A stretch of DNA of 64,000 bases from CAZDIO01 sp964505555 (GTDB lineage: Bacteria; Bdellovibrionota_C; UBA2361; SZUA-149; CAZDIO01). Below the pieces are notes generated by a model. The model was not told the DNA's origin. It saw only the letters and a list, made by a program, of their open reading frames with translations, and made no database searches. Of this stretch, positions 1 to 8,939 are shown piece after piece; the first letter of the stretch is position 1; each line of letters begins with the position of its first letter. Both the position numbers and the translations under genes were made by a program. The stretch covers positions 28,764 to 92,763 of the forward strand of contig CAZDIO010000134.1 in assembly GCA_964505555.1 (NCBI GenBank), read 5' to 3'.

Positions 1-624
1 GGGGGAGAGAAACTTCTTGCTCAAAACGGAACGAACGACAATCAAAAAGCACTTACCCATGTTCTTATTGGTGAGGCGTATTCTCAGGCAAGGAATCTTT
101 ACGCAGCGGACTCTCATTTTCGACTTGCAGAAGATAATGAGATGCATCGAGTGCGCGCCGTCATCGGTCGAGGAGTTGTTGCGGCTGCGATGGAGAAGTG
201 GCAAGAAGCCGAGACATTTTTCCTCAAAGCCAATGCCCTTGATTCAAATAATGATATCGCAATTGCTGGGTTGGGGATCTGTGCGGCACAGAAGGGAAAT
301 TCAGCGAGTGCATGGGACTTCTATATGAAAGCGCTTACACTTAATCCTGAGAACAAGAGAGCCCTTCTTGGTATTATTCAACTAGGGTACTCTCTCGGGC
401 GTCTTGAGGATTTAGAAAAAGTTCTTACCAGGTATCTGGAGCTTCACCCTGCAGACCTCTCGATGCTGTATGCACATGCAGGATGCTGCTATGCGCAGGG
501 GAAGCGTTCCCTTGCTTCTACGCAGTTAGAAAAGATTAAAATTTTCGAACCTAACCATCAACTCGCAAATGAGCTTATTGCAAGAATGAGCAGCGAGGAG
601 GGTCAGACAGGATCGTATCGGTAG
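1..624 (+). CDS. TPR-repeat protein, C-terminal part (5' end outside window)
   Basis: The frame is open from base 1 to the TAG at 622-624, so only the last 207 residues are present. They form about five 34-residue helix pairs with TPR spacing (alternating small Ala/Gly and aromatic positions, with Pro near the end of several units, for example NPENKRALLGI and EPNHQLANELI). TPR arrays are protein-interaction scaffolds; no enzymatic domain is visible. The gene runs toward the glutamate dehydrogenase on the other strand, with a CACAGAG-type repeat between them. Its function and its link to the flagellar block downstream cannot be judged from this fragment. Confidence 0.75.
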   Translation, partial: GGEKLLAQNGTNDNQKALTHVLIGEAYSQARNLYAADSHFRLAEDNEMHRVRAVIGRGVVAAAMEKWQEAETFFLKANALDSNNDIAIAGLGICAAQKGNSASAWDFYMKALTLNPENKRALLGIIQLGYSLGRLEDLEKVLTRYLELHPADLSMLYAHAGCCYAQGKRSLASTQLEKIKIFEPNHQLANELIARMSSEEGQTGSYR

Positions 625-645
625 GGATGAAAGCTGTGAGATCTT

Positions 646-697
646 AATTGAACACAGAGTTTCACAGGGTTACACAGAGTTAAGAAAAAAATCTTTA
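646..697. repeat. CACAGAG-family intergenic repeat, single-arm copy
   Basis: The left arm (AACACAGAGTTTCACAGGG, then TACACAGAGTTAAG) closely matches the left arms of the elements at 20022 and 37476, but no complementary right arm follows. It lies between convergent genes. It reads as a truncated copy of a dispersed palindromic element. Confidence 0.7.
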
Positions 698-745
698 GTT
701 GGTAAAGCTCCTTTCTCTTGCCACTATCTTCTCTCTTGAAGCTTT

Positions 746-3700
746 CTATTTTGAAGCGGGTCGTGAGATACCGTACAGTTGATTGGCGATTACGAGAAGT
801 GCAGACACCGTCAGGTTCCTGCTTTGAAACTCATTCACACTTTGGTTGTAGCGTTTCACAGCATCCTTACGCTTTTCAAGAAAGCGCTGAATGTTTTCAG
901 CTGTTGCCCCACCTGTTTCGTGAATTATACTTTTAACGACAAGTCCGACAGAGTCTTTTAGTTGTGCAACGATAACACGCAACGCGAGTGCCTCCCAACG
1001 GTCGGTTGACTCAATACTTGAAGATTGCTCGATCAGTCGAGTGACTGAAAATTCTGTAGCGATCTGTGAATACAGTTTGGCAGCAGAGAGGAGATCGGTT
1101 GCTGTGTCTGAGGAGATATCAGTGATTTCAACAAGAGAGTTTGCATAAACGATCGAAGAGACTGACTGTGCCAGTGTTTTTGGAAAACCAACAAGTAACA
1201 GCTCGCCATATTTTTCCTGATAGGCAGAGAGCTCGACCTGAGTAAGAAAGGAAGTGGTCTCACCAAGTAATATCTTGCACGACTTTCGGTAGCGATCAAT
1301 GACTTCAGACCAGGTGAGATGAGCACTCCGGTGTTCAAGAAGCCAACGGGTAAGATCGTCAATGGCGCGAGTAAGAAAGAACAATGCATTTAAGTGTGCA
1401 CTTGCGGAAGTTGCCGTGTCAGTAGTTCGGAGTTGCTCACTGATCTCTGCTGCACCAAGAATTTCATCTGCTGCGAGGAAGGCAAAGATAATATCTGTAT
1501 CACTGGCGCCTGTTTCTTCGGCAGTGCGATTTACAAATGTTGCACCCATGCGCTCAACGACCAGATTGGCGATCTGCGAGGAGATTATTTCTCGAGCAAG
1601 GGGGTGTTTTAATGTATCTTCCCGAAATCTCTCCACGATGGTGGAGGGAAAGTAACTAAATAGATATCGTCTCAGAAAAGGTTCATCGGTTAAATCGGAG
1701 GTCAGTAACGAATTGAAAAGAGACATTTTGACGTATGCAATGAGCACGGCAAGTTCGGGTCGGGTGAGGCCTTGCTTTGTTTGCCCACGTTTTAGTAGCG
1801 TTTCATCGTCAGGTAAAAATTCTCCTTTTCGATCAAGGAGTTTTTCTGAAACGAAATTCTGAATCAATGCCCGATAGTAATCAATGTTTCGCTTACTTCT
1901 TCGCACGCCCAAACTAAGTGCCTTGCTCTGTAATCGATTGCGCGCGGTTACTTTTTTTACCGCGTCAGACGCGCATTTGCGAAGAATCTCATTACGTTCT
2001 GGGAGACTTAGCTCTCCACGTTTTACTGGAGCGCTTAATAAAATTTTGAGATTTACTTCAAAATCAGAAAGATCCACTCCACCTGAATTGTCAACCGCAT
2101 CGGTGTTAATTTGGCCACCATTGATTGCAAATTCAATTCGAGCAAGTTGGGTAAACCCTAAATTGCCCCCTTCGCACGCTATCTTTGCTCTAAGTTCCTT
2201 TGCATCAACACGCACATCGTCATTAATTCGATCCCCTACATCAATGTGGCTCTCTCGTTCAGCCTTTACATAGGTCCCGATACCACCATTGAAAATCAGA
2301 TCTACCGGAGCTTTAAGAACTGCTTGCACAAGCTCATCTCCAGAAAGCAGTTCTTTCTCACACCCGAGTGCTTTCTTTGCTTCACTGCTCAGGGCGATCT
2401 CTTTTTCACTTCGTTCAAAAACCCCCCCGCCAGGGCTGATTGTCGAGAGGGAATAATCACTCCATTGAGAAGTGGGAAGATGAAAAAGTCGTTCTCGTTC
2501 TTGAAAAGAAACGGTGCAATCGGGATTGGGGTCAACAAAGATGTGCTTATGGTTAAAGGCCGCAATCAGTTTCGCATTTTTATTAAGAAGCAAACCATTT
2601 CCAAAAACATCTCCAGACATGTCACCAATGCCGACAAGGGTAAAGGACTGCTGATCCACATCGATTCCTAACTCTCGAAAATGACGGAGAGAAGCTTCCC
2701 ATGCTCCTCGAGCAGTAATTCCAAGTTCTTTGTGACTATAACCCTGGCTCCCGCCTGAGGCGAAGGCATCTCCAAGCCAGAAATCGAAAGATTCCTGTGC
2801 GATTTGATTTGCTAAATCACTAAAGGTTGCGGTGCCTCGATCGGCTGCGACCACAAGATAAGGATCGTCATCATCATAAATAAGCACATGTTCTGGATGT
2901 TTGATTTTTTCGCCGGAGAGGGTGTCTGTAATCTCAAGCAATGAGATAATAAATTTTGTATAGCACTCCCTTACTTGTTCCTGCATTGTTTTCGAGGTTG
3001 TTTGGTTTTCCTTGATGATAAAACCACCTTTTGCACCAACTGGTACAATAATCGAGTTTTTCACCACCTGTGTTTTCATTAAACCAAGGATCTCGGTGCG
3101 ATAATCTTCTTTGCGCTCACTCCAACGAATTCCTCCTCGAGCAACTTTCCCTCCACGCAAGTGAACGCCTTCAAAATCTGGAGAACTTACAAAGATCTCA
3201 TAGAGAGGTCGAGGCGAGGGCATCTGTCGAATGCGTTTACAGTCTATTTTGAACGCGATCCGCGAATCTGCTGATGGGCGGTAATAGTTGGTGCGAACAA
3301 TAGCTTGAAGAGTATTTAAAAATCCGCGTAATACTCGATCAAACGTTAAGTTAGGAACTTTCTTCAGTAAAATAAAAAATTCATCTTCTAACTTTTTTAG
3401 TTGGGTGGCTCGCTGCTTTTCAGTTAGTGATCGAGAGGGATCGAATTTAGTTTCGAAGTATTCAACAAGAAGTTTCGAATGCTCTGGATTTTGAACGAGA
3501 GACTTGTGTAGCGTTGAACGAGCCGGAAATACTTTTAGCTGCCACAAGTAGTCAGATACGGCACGAAGAACGGCAATCCTATTTGAAGAAAGATTTGGAG
3601 AAAAAAGCAACGCGTTAAGATGATCATTGTCGGCCCTTCCCGCAAAAATGTCTTTCAATCCTGGAACAATGATCTTTTCGACCATCTCGGGGTGGGGGAT

Positions 3701-5533
3701 AATTCCACCACCATGTTTACAATGAAAGCTGTACACGGTAGCCCAAGGTTGTTCCTCGACCATGAGGGTGTTCGCTGATTCATCGATTATTTCAAGTCCT
3801 GTGTTTTCAAGAAAAGGAAGAACGGTGCTTAGTGTAAATGTGCCGTCTCGCTTATAGAGTTTTAAGTAAAAAGAGTTCGTCGATACTTTATCTTCTTCTG
3901 ACCACACCGCGATCTCAAGATTGTTATTTGGAGACAGCACCTCAAGAAACTTGATGTCAAACGCGGCCTGACGAGGCGAGGTTGCCGCCTTATATTGCTC
4001 AGGAAATGCTCGGCGATAAAAGGTAGCTAATCGGGTTGCTTCCGCTCCGCTTGTTTCTGAAAGAGCGATTTGAAGATTATCATCCCAGGTTAAAGTAAGC
4101 CGAGAGATAGCGTATTCCAGACGAGGGAGATCGAGTGCCGATTCATTTCGGATTATATTGGGAACGAAATAATGAATACGCACAAGTTGTTCATCCCCAA
4201 GTGCAAGCTGGTATTCGGTGGCGCCCCGAGAGGAGTTAAATTCTTTCTCAATATATTCTTGAATAGATTCACGGACTCGACCTGAAAACCTATTTCTCGG
4301 CATGATGACCATTACCGAAGAGTTTTGGAAAAGCTCATATTGATGAACACTGAGGCGCGTATCACGTCGCCTCGTTGCTTCCATGATTAACCGAATATCG
4401 TTTCGAAGCAATTCGGTGGGGGTTCGAAGGAGAATTAGTTTTGGAATACCATCAACGATTGAGACGAGTTCTTTATAGTCATGGCTGTTGGGAACGAGTT
4501 TTTCATGGTCAAGGATGGCGTGAAGTTTTTTTCTTACGATGGGAACGAGCGCTGCTTCTTGTGCCACGGCGCGAGTAGTTAACAATCCGAGAAAACATTC
4601 GATCACTCCATCGGTATGTGTTGTCGAAGGAGTAAATAGAGTAACAAGATCCATGCAGGCAAAGCGATGAACGGGACTCTTTTCAGAGGTCCTTCCAAAT
4701 TCAATGATCTCATTTTTTGTTACATAGTATTCGGCATGAGCAGTAATCGTTTTAACGAGATTCTCAAAGTGCTCTGTGCCAAATCGAAGTAATCCCAAAG
4801 CATCTTCAAATTTCCCCAACGAAGAGGAAGTTTTTTTTCCGGCGGGAATGTTCCACTTTGCATACCCAAGAAGTACAAATCCACCATGAGCAGCCCAGCG
4901 GAGAAATTCGCCAACTTCTTGGGGATCCGTGGCCCCGTCAAAGGTTCGCCTTCGAAGTATCTCTGCGCGGTGATTAGCGCGCTCAACCATTTGTGGAAAA
5001 TCATTCGTTACGGTGATTAAGAGACGCAGCCCTTTTTGCATATCGAGGGCGAGTTTCTCAAATGAATCTCCGTCTTTGATGCAAACAAGTTCGATGTAGG
5101 TAAGAGAGACACGTTTCCCTCTGCTATTAACGAGAACGGGATGGAGCACTACGGAAACTTCACACTCAGCTTGTCGAAGATGTTCATGGAGGGTGTCGAC
5201 AATAAATGGCCGATCTTCCAGGATGGCACAAATGCAGTACGTGTTGTTTAAAAAATTCTTTTCAAAGAAAAGCTCATTTTGAGTTTTTTCATAAGCACGA
5301 AAAAACTCAAATACGCTTTTTGATATCTTTGAAAGATGGGAAACGCTGCTCTGTTGTAAAAAATCAGCGGGAGCTTTGCTAAAAAGCAATTCTGAAAAAT
5401 GAATCAACTCATCATAGGCGAGTCCCTTTGGAGAACCGTTTACATATTGTTCGTCTTGAGCAAGATTTTTAAACAGGAGAGAGAGCTTTTCTGAAGCTGC
5501 ACTTAGTGGAGGTTGTGGAAAATTATGCGCCAT
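746..5533 (-). CDS. gdhB: NAD-specific glutamate dehydrogenase, large (~180 kDa) class
   Basis: The 1595-residue product matches the usual length of the large NAD-GDH family (PF05088), which oxidatively deaminates glutamate to 2-oxoglutarate and ammonia in the cytoplasm. N-terminal ACT-like regulatory regions occupy roughly residues 100-480. The catalytic core includes GGIRWSERKEDYRTEILG near residue 800 and VGAKGGF near residue 831, which carry the substrate-binding Lys and Gly positions of the Glu/Leu/Phe/Val dehydrogenase fold. The nucleotide-binding region follows (VGIGDMSGDVFGNG) and then the long C-terminal helical domain. It is monocistronic and convergent with the TPR gene. The start ATG at 5533-5531 is the only one close to the family's N-terminus. 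The frame is intact throughout. Confidence 0.95.
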   Translation of the reverse strand: MAHNFPQPPLSAASEKLSLLFKNLAQDEQYVNGSPKGLAYDELIHFSELLFSKAPADFLQQSSVSHLSKISKSVFEFFRAYEKTQNELFFEKNFLNNTYCICAILEDRPFIVDTLHEHLRQAECEVSVVLHPVLVNSRGKRVSLTYIELVCIKDGDSFEKLALDMQKGLRLLITVTNDFPQMVERANHRAEILRRRTFDGATDPQEVGEFLRWAAHGGFVLLGYAKWNIPAGKKTSSSLGKFEDALGLLRFGTEHFENLVKTITAHAEYYVTKNEIIEFGRTSEKSPVHRFACMDLVTLFTPSTTHTDGVIECFLGLLTTRAVAQEAALVPIVRKKLHAILDHEKLVPNSHDYKELVSIVDGIPKLILLRTPTELLRNDIRLIMEATRRRDTRLSVHQYELFQNSSVMVIMPRNRFSGRVRESIQEYIEKEFNSSRGATEYQLALGDEQLVRIHYFVPNIIRNESALDLPRLEYAISRLTLTWDDNLQIALSETSGAEATRLATFYRRAFPEQYKAATSPRQAAFDIKFLEVLSPNNNLEIAVWSEEDKVSTNSFYLKLYKRDGTFTLSTVLPFLENTGLEIIDESANTLMVEEQPWATVYSFHCKHGGGIIPHPEMVEKIIVPGLKDIFAGRADNDHLNALLFSPNLSSNRIAVLRAVSDYLWQLKVFPARSTLHKSLVQNPEHSKLLVEYFETKFDPSRSLTEKQRATQLKKLEDEFFILLKKVPNLTFDRVLRGFLNTLQAIVRTNYYRPSADSRIAFKIDCKRIRQMPSPRPLYEIFVSSPDFEGVHLRGGKVARGGIRWSERKEDYRTEILGLMKTQVVKNSIIVPVGAKGGFIIKENQTTSKTMQEQVRECYTKFIISLLEITDTLSGEKIKHPEHVLIYDDDDPYLVVAADRGTATFSDLANQIAQESFDFWLGDAFASGGSQGYSHKELGITARGAWEASLRHFRELGIDVDQQSFTLVGIGDMSGDVFGNGLLLNKNAKLIAAFNHKHIFVDPNPDCTVSFQERERLFHLPTSQWSDYSLSTISPGGGVFERSEKEIALSSEAKKALGCEKELLSGDELVQAVLKAPVDLIFNGGIGTYVKAERESHIDVGDRINDDVRVDAKELRAKIACEGGNLGFTQLARIEFAINGGQINTDAVDNSGGVDLSDFEVNLKILLSAPVKRGELSLPERNEILRKCASDAVKKVTARNRLQSKALSLGVRRSKRNIDYYRALIQNFVSEKLLDRKGEFLPDDETLLKRGQTKQGLTRPELAVLIAYVKMSLFNSLLTSDLTDEPFLRRYLFSYFPSTIVERFREDTLKHPLAREIISSQIANLVVERMGATFVNRTAEETGASDTDIIFAFLAADEILGAAEISEQLRTTDTATSASAHLNALFFLTRAIDDLTRWLLEHRSAHLTWSEVIDRYRKSCKILLGETTSFLTQVELSAYQEKYGELLLVGFPKTLAQSVSSIVYANSLVEITDISSDTATDLLSAAKLYSQIATEFSVTRLIEQSSSIESTDRWEALALRVIVAQLKDSVGLVVKSIIHETGGATAENIQRFLEKRKDAVKRYNQSVNEFQSRNLTVSALLVIANQLYGISRPASK

Positions 5534-6100
5534 TACGTTGCGTTCAAACGGAATTATTCAAACAGGGCTGTTATGAGTTTCTCATACTCTACAAAAGAAC
5601 TAAGAAACAGTCTACTCTAAACTCTTAGAGCGTTATTTATGGAATAACATATTGAATTAACAGGGAAATTAAACATAAAATAACACTTAGATTATGCGAT
5701 TATTGAAATAAATTTTCTTATAAATGTACCACAATGTTCATTTAAAGAGGCTTTTATAGGGATATTCCAGAAAAAGGTAACCCTAGCGTGATAGAAAAGC
5801 AGTAGAAAAAGATCATTAGTGTCAACTTCTTATCACTATAAGCACAATCTTTTGCAAAAAGCCTGAGCTTGCCGCCAAAAACCTGTCATCGAATAACATG
5901 CTGGTACGACCTTTGCCAGAGTTATGACACTAGCTTCGCTCTTTTGGAAAGTGCGGACAAAAATTTGACCATTGCCAGGGGTAATCCAAACAATGGCCAT
6001 CTCCGTATCAATTTCTCTTTCGTGTGTTGTGAAGAGAAAAGCGAAGCAAGCGCAGGAACAGATGGTTAGGTCCGATAAGGGTTTTTGGAAGGAGGGTTCT
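5534..6100. other. Intergenic region between divergent gdhB and the sigma-54 regulator
   Basis: The first half is AT-rich and suits promoters for both directions; the second half, from about 5860, is less AT-rich. No protein family is recognisable in any frame. The plus-strand reading frame that is open from 5972 is only an in-frame upstream extension of the regulator at 6101 and lacks a ribosome-binding site. No convincing terminator or riboswitch was seen. Confidence 0.5.
5652..5681 (+). promoter_or_regulatory. Possible sigma-70-type promoter
   Basis: TTGAAT at 5652-5657 and TAAAAT at 5676-5681 are separated by 18 bases in an AT-rich stretch. It lies about 420 bases upstream of the regulator start, so the leader would be long. 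This is a weak consensus match only. Confidence 0.2.
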
Positions 6101-7165
6101 ATGCTTCAGCAAGTGAAGGAATTAAATTGCGTAGAGTATCATTCGCTGCGCGAACGAGAAGAGGCGTTTCGCAAAATTGTGACTGAAGACGCGGCAATGG
6201 AAAAATTGTTTGGGTTTCTTAAAAAGGTCGCAATTACAAGTTCTACTGTTCTTATTCTTGGTGAAAGCGGCACAGGCAAGGAACTTATTGCTCGTGCTAT
6301 TCATGAACTCAGTGGATGCCGAGGAAATTTTGTTCCAGTTAATTGTGGTGCTATTCCCGACAATCTTTTGGAGAGTGAGCTTTTTGGTTATGAGAAAGGG
6401 GCATTTACGGGTGCAACAAATTCAAAACCAGGACGATTTGTTCTTGCTGATGGAGGCACGATCTTTCTTGATGAAATCGGAGAGATGACACCTCATTTGC
6501 AGGTGAAACTACTTCGAGTATTACAAGATAAAATTATTGAACCGGTAGGAGGAGTTAAATCTCAAACGGTTACTACCCGTGTTATTGCTGCTACAAATGT
6601 CAATCTTCAGCAAAAGGTGGAGGATGGATCATTTCGAGAGGATCTTTTTTATCGCTTGCAGGTCGTTCCCGTGGAGCTTCCCCCGCTCCGATCTCGCCCA
6701 AATGATATTGTTTTGCTTGCAAATTACTTTAGTCAAAAATTTTCACAGTTGCACAATCGAAAGCCTTTGCTCTTTAGCGCTGAAGTTACGGAAGCATTAA
6801 AACGGTATCCTTGGCCAGGGAACGTTCGAGAACTTGAGAATCTCATCGAACGCTTGAGTATTATGATCGAGGATAATGCTGTGTACGTAAATGACATTCC
6901 TCCTCATGTATTAGATGGAAAAACACGGATGTCGACATGTTTTTTAGAACCAACGCTTCCTGAAGGAGGATTAGATTTTAATATTGTTGTTGAGCAATTT
7001 GAAAACACTTTAATTACTCAGGCTTTAAGGCGCTGCGCTGGAAACAAAAAAGCGGCTGCTAGACTTTTAAATCTTAATCGCACAACGCTTGTAGAAAAAA
7101 TTAAAAAGAAAGGACTTCTTTCTGAAGAGGAAACCACGCTACCTGGATTTACTGTTGCATTGTAA
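6101..7165 (+). CDS. Sigma-54-dependent transcriptional activator without receiver domain (FlrA/FleQ-type position)
   Basis: The product has 354 residues counted from the ATG at 6101, which has a strong GGAAGGAGGG ribosome-binding site 4-13 bases upstream. The open frame extends to 5972 but without such a site. It has a short ~40-residue N-terminus and then a full AAA+ sigma-54 interaction domain: Walker A GESGTGKE (54-61), GAFTGA (100-105) that contacts sigma-54, and Walker B FLDE (122-125). A Fis-type helix-turn-helix ends the protein (NKKAAARLLNLNRTTL). There is no receiver, GAF or PAS domain, so activity may be set by expression level or by a protein partner. It heads the flagellar block, so a master activator role like FlrA/FleQ is inferred; the specific orthology is not certain. 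Confidence 0.85.
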   Translation: MLQQVKELNCVEYHSLREREEAFRKIVTEDAAMEKLFGFLKKVAITSSTVLILGESGTGKELIARAIHELSGCRGNFVPVNCGAIPDNLLESELFGYEKGAFTGATNSKPGRFVLADGGTIFLDEIGEMTPHLQVKLLRVLQDKIIEPVGGVKSQTVTTRVIAATNVNLQQKVEDGSFREDLFYRLQVVPVELPPLRSRPNDIVLLANYFSQKFSQLHNRKPLLFSAEVTEALKRYPWPGNVRELENLIERLSIMIEDNAVYVNDIPPHVLDGKTRMSTCFLEPTLPEGGLDFNIVVEQFENTLITQALRRCAGNKKAAARLLNLNRTTLVEKIKKKGLLSEEETTLPGFTVAL

Positions 7166-7216
7166 TCAAGCGATTGCGGAGTTCTCAGAAGAATAAGAGA
7201 AAGGATTTGTAACCAA

Positions 7217-8221
7217 ATGAATTTGAAACAAAAAAGCGGATGGAGTTTTTATTTAACCTCCGTTTTCATCGGTGGGTTAAGCTCATGGCATGGTGTGTTT
7301 CCAACTACCGTTGTTGCACAAGTTTCTACAGGAACGGGAGTGCCTATTGTTGAGGAAACAGGGGAGTCGCTCAGCACGCTTTCAAAGCGAGGAGAGCATT
7401 TTGAGGCACTTCGTAAATACTATGAAGGAAAAGATTTTGTATTTAGTCTTACAGACACTATCTTCGCTGCAAGAAGCGCATGGGCTCTTGGACTTCCTCA
7501 GCAGGCTCGCGAAATTTGGGATCAGGTATTTGCAAATTCCGCGCTTGCCAATCCGGAACGGGTGCGAGAGATACTGGCGCGATCGATCATGGAACTTCAG
7601 GAAGGAAACTATGAAACTTCACGTTCTTTGGCGGAGGAAGCAGTATATGATTTGGAGTCATCTGATGCGCGCAGTCAACTTTTTCTGGTTATTGCCGAGT
7701 CTCTTAATGATCAAGGAACGCTAAAACGTGCCGAAAGTTTCTATCAGAAAGCTGCTCTTGAAGGGAGCAAATCTTCGCGAGGTGAAGCACAGTTTCTTCT
7801 CGGTCAATGTCAGTTAAAACAAGGTCTTGCTGAGCAAGCTCGATACAGTTTTACGGCAGTTCCAACCGAATCATCATTTGCGCCAGGAGCGTTACGAAAG
7901 CTCTCAGAGATCGACCTTCAAGAGAAAGAGTACGAAAGTGTGTTGACGTGGATCGAGGAAGGAGAGGAGCGATATCCATCGGAGTTTGATGAAGCATCGA
8001 TTTATCATGCAAAAATAACAGCACTTCTTGAACTCGGACGTTTTGACCAGGCACAACAAGCTTTAGAAAAACTTCGTTCTCGGTACTCCGAAAATAATAG
8101 TTGGTTCATTCTTGCTCATGCCATGTATCTTAGTAAGGAACTTCAAGGGTTTCCTCTTGATGAACAGAAAGAAGAACTTCGTGAGGAGAATCGAGTGCAA
8201 AGAAAAGGAGTGGAGAACTAA
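7217..8221 (+). CDS. Secreted TPR-repeat protein in flagellar regulatory cluster
   Basis: The product has 334 residues. It has a basic N-terminus, a hydrophobic segment (about residues 12-32) and an Ala-containing cleavage region before AQVSTGTG, which looks like a signal peptide. Residues ~50-320 are repeated helix pairs of TPR/Sel1-like character (for example AESFYQKAALEGS, AQFLLGQCQLKQGLAEQARYSF). It is followed without a gap by the histidine kinase and lies between the sigma-54 activator and that kinase. Co-transcription suggests a role in flagellar assembly or in input to the kinase, but that is inference from position. There is no lipobox. Confidence 0.65.
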   Translation: MNLKQKSGWSFYLTSVFIGGLSSWHGVFPTTVVAQVSTGTGVPIVEETGESLSTLSKRGEHFEALRKYYEGKDFVFSLTDTIFAARSAWALGLPQQAREIWDQVFANSALANPERVREILARSIMELQEGNYETSRSLAEEAVYDLESSDARSQLFLVIAESLNDQGTLKRAESFYQKAALEGSKSSRGEAQFLLGQCQLKQGLAEQARYSFTAVPTESSFAPGALRKLSEIDLQEKEYESVLTWIEEGEERYPSEFDEASIYHAKITALLELGRFDQAQQALEKLRSRYSENNSWFILAHAMYLSKELQGFPLDEQKEELREENRVQRKGVEN

Positions 8222-8929
8222 GTGGTGAGTGAGGAAGTCGTGCTAGATAATGAGCGAACAAAGCGCCTTTTAGCAATGGGCGAAATGGCGGCTACGCTTG
8301 CACATGAAATGAGAAATCCGCTTGGTAGCATGGAGCTGTTCTGTACACTCTTAATGAAAGATCTCGATGAAAACCCGGAGTTGTTTCAACTTGCTGATCA
8401 AATTCACACTGGCATTAAAACGTTAGATAGAATTATTGCAAACTCACTTCAGTTTTCAAAAGATATTAAACCGCGAATTCAGACCGTTACCGATATTGAA
8501 GAGTTTTTTCAAGAAATACTGAAATATCTAGAGCCACAAGCAAATAAACAACATGTTTCCTTGCGATTGTCGCTCGAGGGCAGTGGAAGTGTTTCGTTTG
8601 ATCGTCATCTCATGAGGCAAGTGCTTCTCAATCTGATTCTCAACGCAATTGATGCCTGTACAGCCAAATCAAACGGTGAGGTTATTCTCAAGAGTGATTT
8701 GAGCAATAAAGATCGCTGGCTCGTCAGTGTCGTTGATAATGGTTGTGGGATTTCACCGGACTCTTTGGAGAAGGTGTTTGATCCATTTTTTACAACCAAG
8801 AACGAAGGCACAGGATTAGGGTTGGCAATTGTTCATTCTATTGTCAGTGCGCATCGGGGAATAGTTGCAATTGAAAGTGAAAAGAGCAAGGGCACAAGTG
8901 TGAGTATTCAATTGCCTTGCATGAACTAA
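8222..8929 (+). CDS. flrB: Small cytoplasmic sensor histidine kinase, FlrB/FleS type
   Basis: The product has 235 residues. It contains only a HisKA dimerisation/phosphoacceptor domain (LAHEMRNPLGSMEL, H near residue 21) and a HATPase_c domain with N-box NLILNAIDA, G1 VDNGCGIS, F-box FDPFFTTK and G2 GTGLGLAIV. There is no membrane segment or sensor domain. FlrB/FleS kinases normally have a PAS sensor, so this is a minimal version. It starts with GTG immediately after the stop of the TPR gene and is followed 10 bases later by its likely partner regulator, so phosphotransfer to the receiver at 8940 is expected. A second GTG three bases downstream could be the true start. Confidence 0.85.
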   Translation: MVSEEVVLDNERTKRLLAMGEMAATLAHEMRNPLGSMELFCTLLMKDLDENPELFQLADQIHTGIKTLDRIIANSLQFSKDIKPRIQTVTDIEEFFQEILKYLEPQANKQHVSLRLSLEGSGSVSFDRHLMRQVLLNLILNAIDACTAKSNGEVILKSDLSNKDRWLVSVVDNGCGISPDSLEKVFDPFFTTKNEGTGLGLAIVHSIVSAHRGIVAIESEKSKGTSVSIQLPCMN

Positions 8930-8939
8930 GAGGAAACAT

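Noticed and set aside
1033..2671. Open frames on both strands inside the glutamate dehydrogenase gene
   Set aside because: They overlap a complete conserved protein, show no domain or ribosome-binding site, and follow the complementary codon pattern.
5869..6069. Small plus-strand ORF (66 codons) in the gap before the regulator
   Set aside because: It overlaps in another frame with the regulator's upstream extension, has no ribosome-binding site and no recognisable motif.
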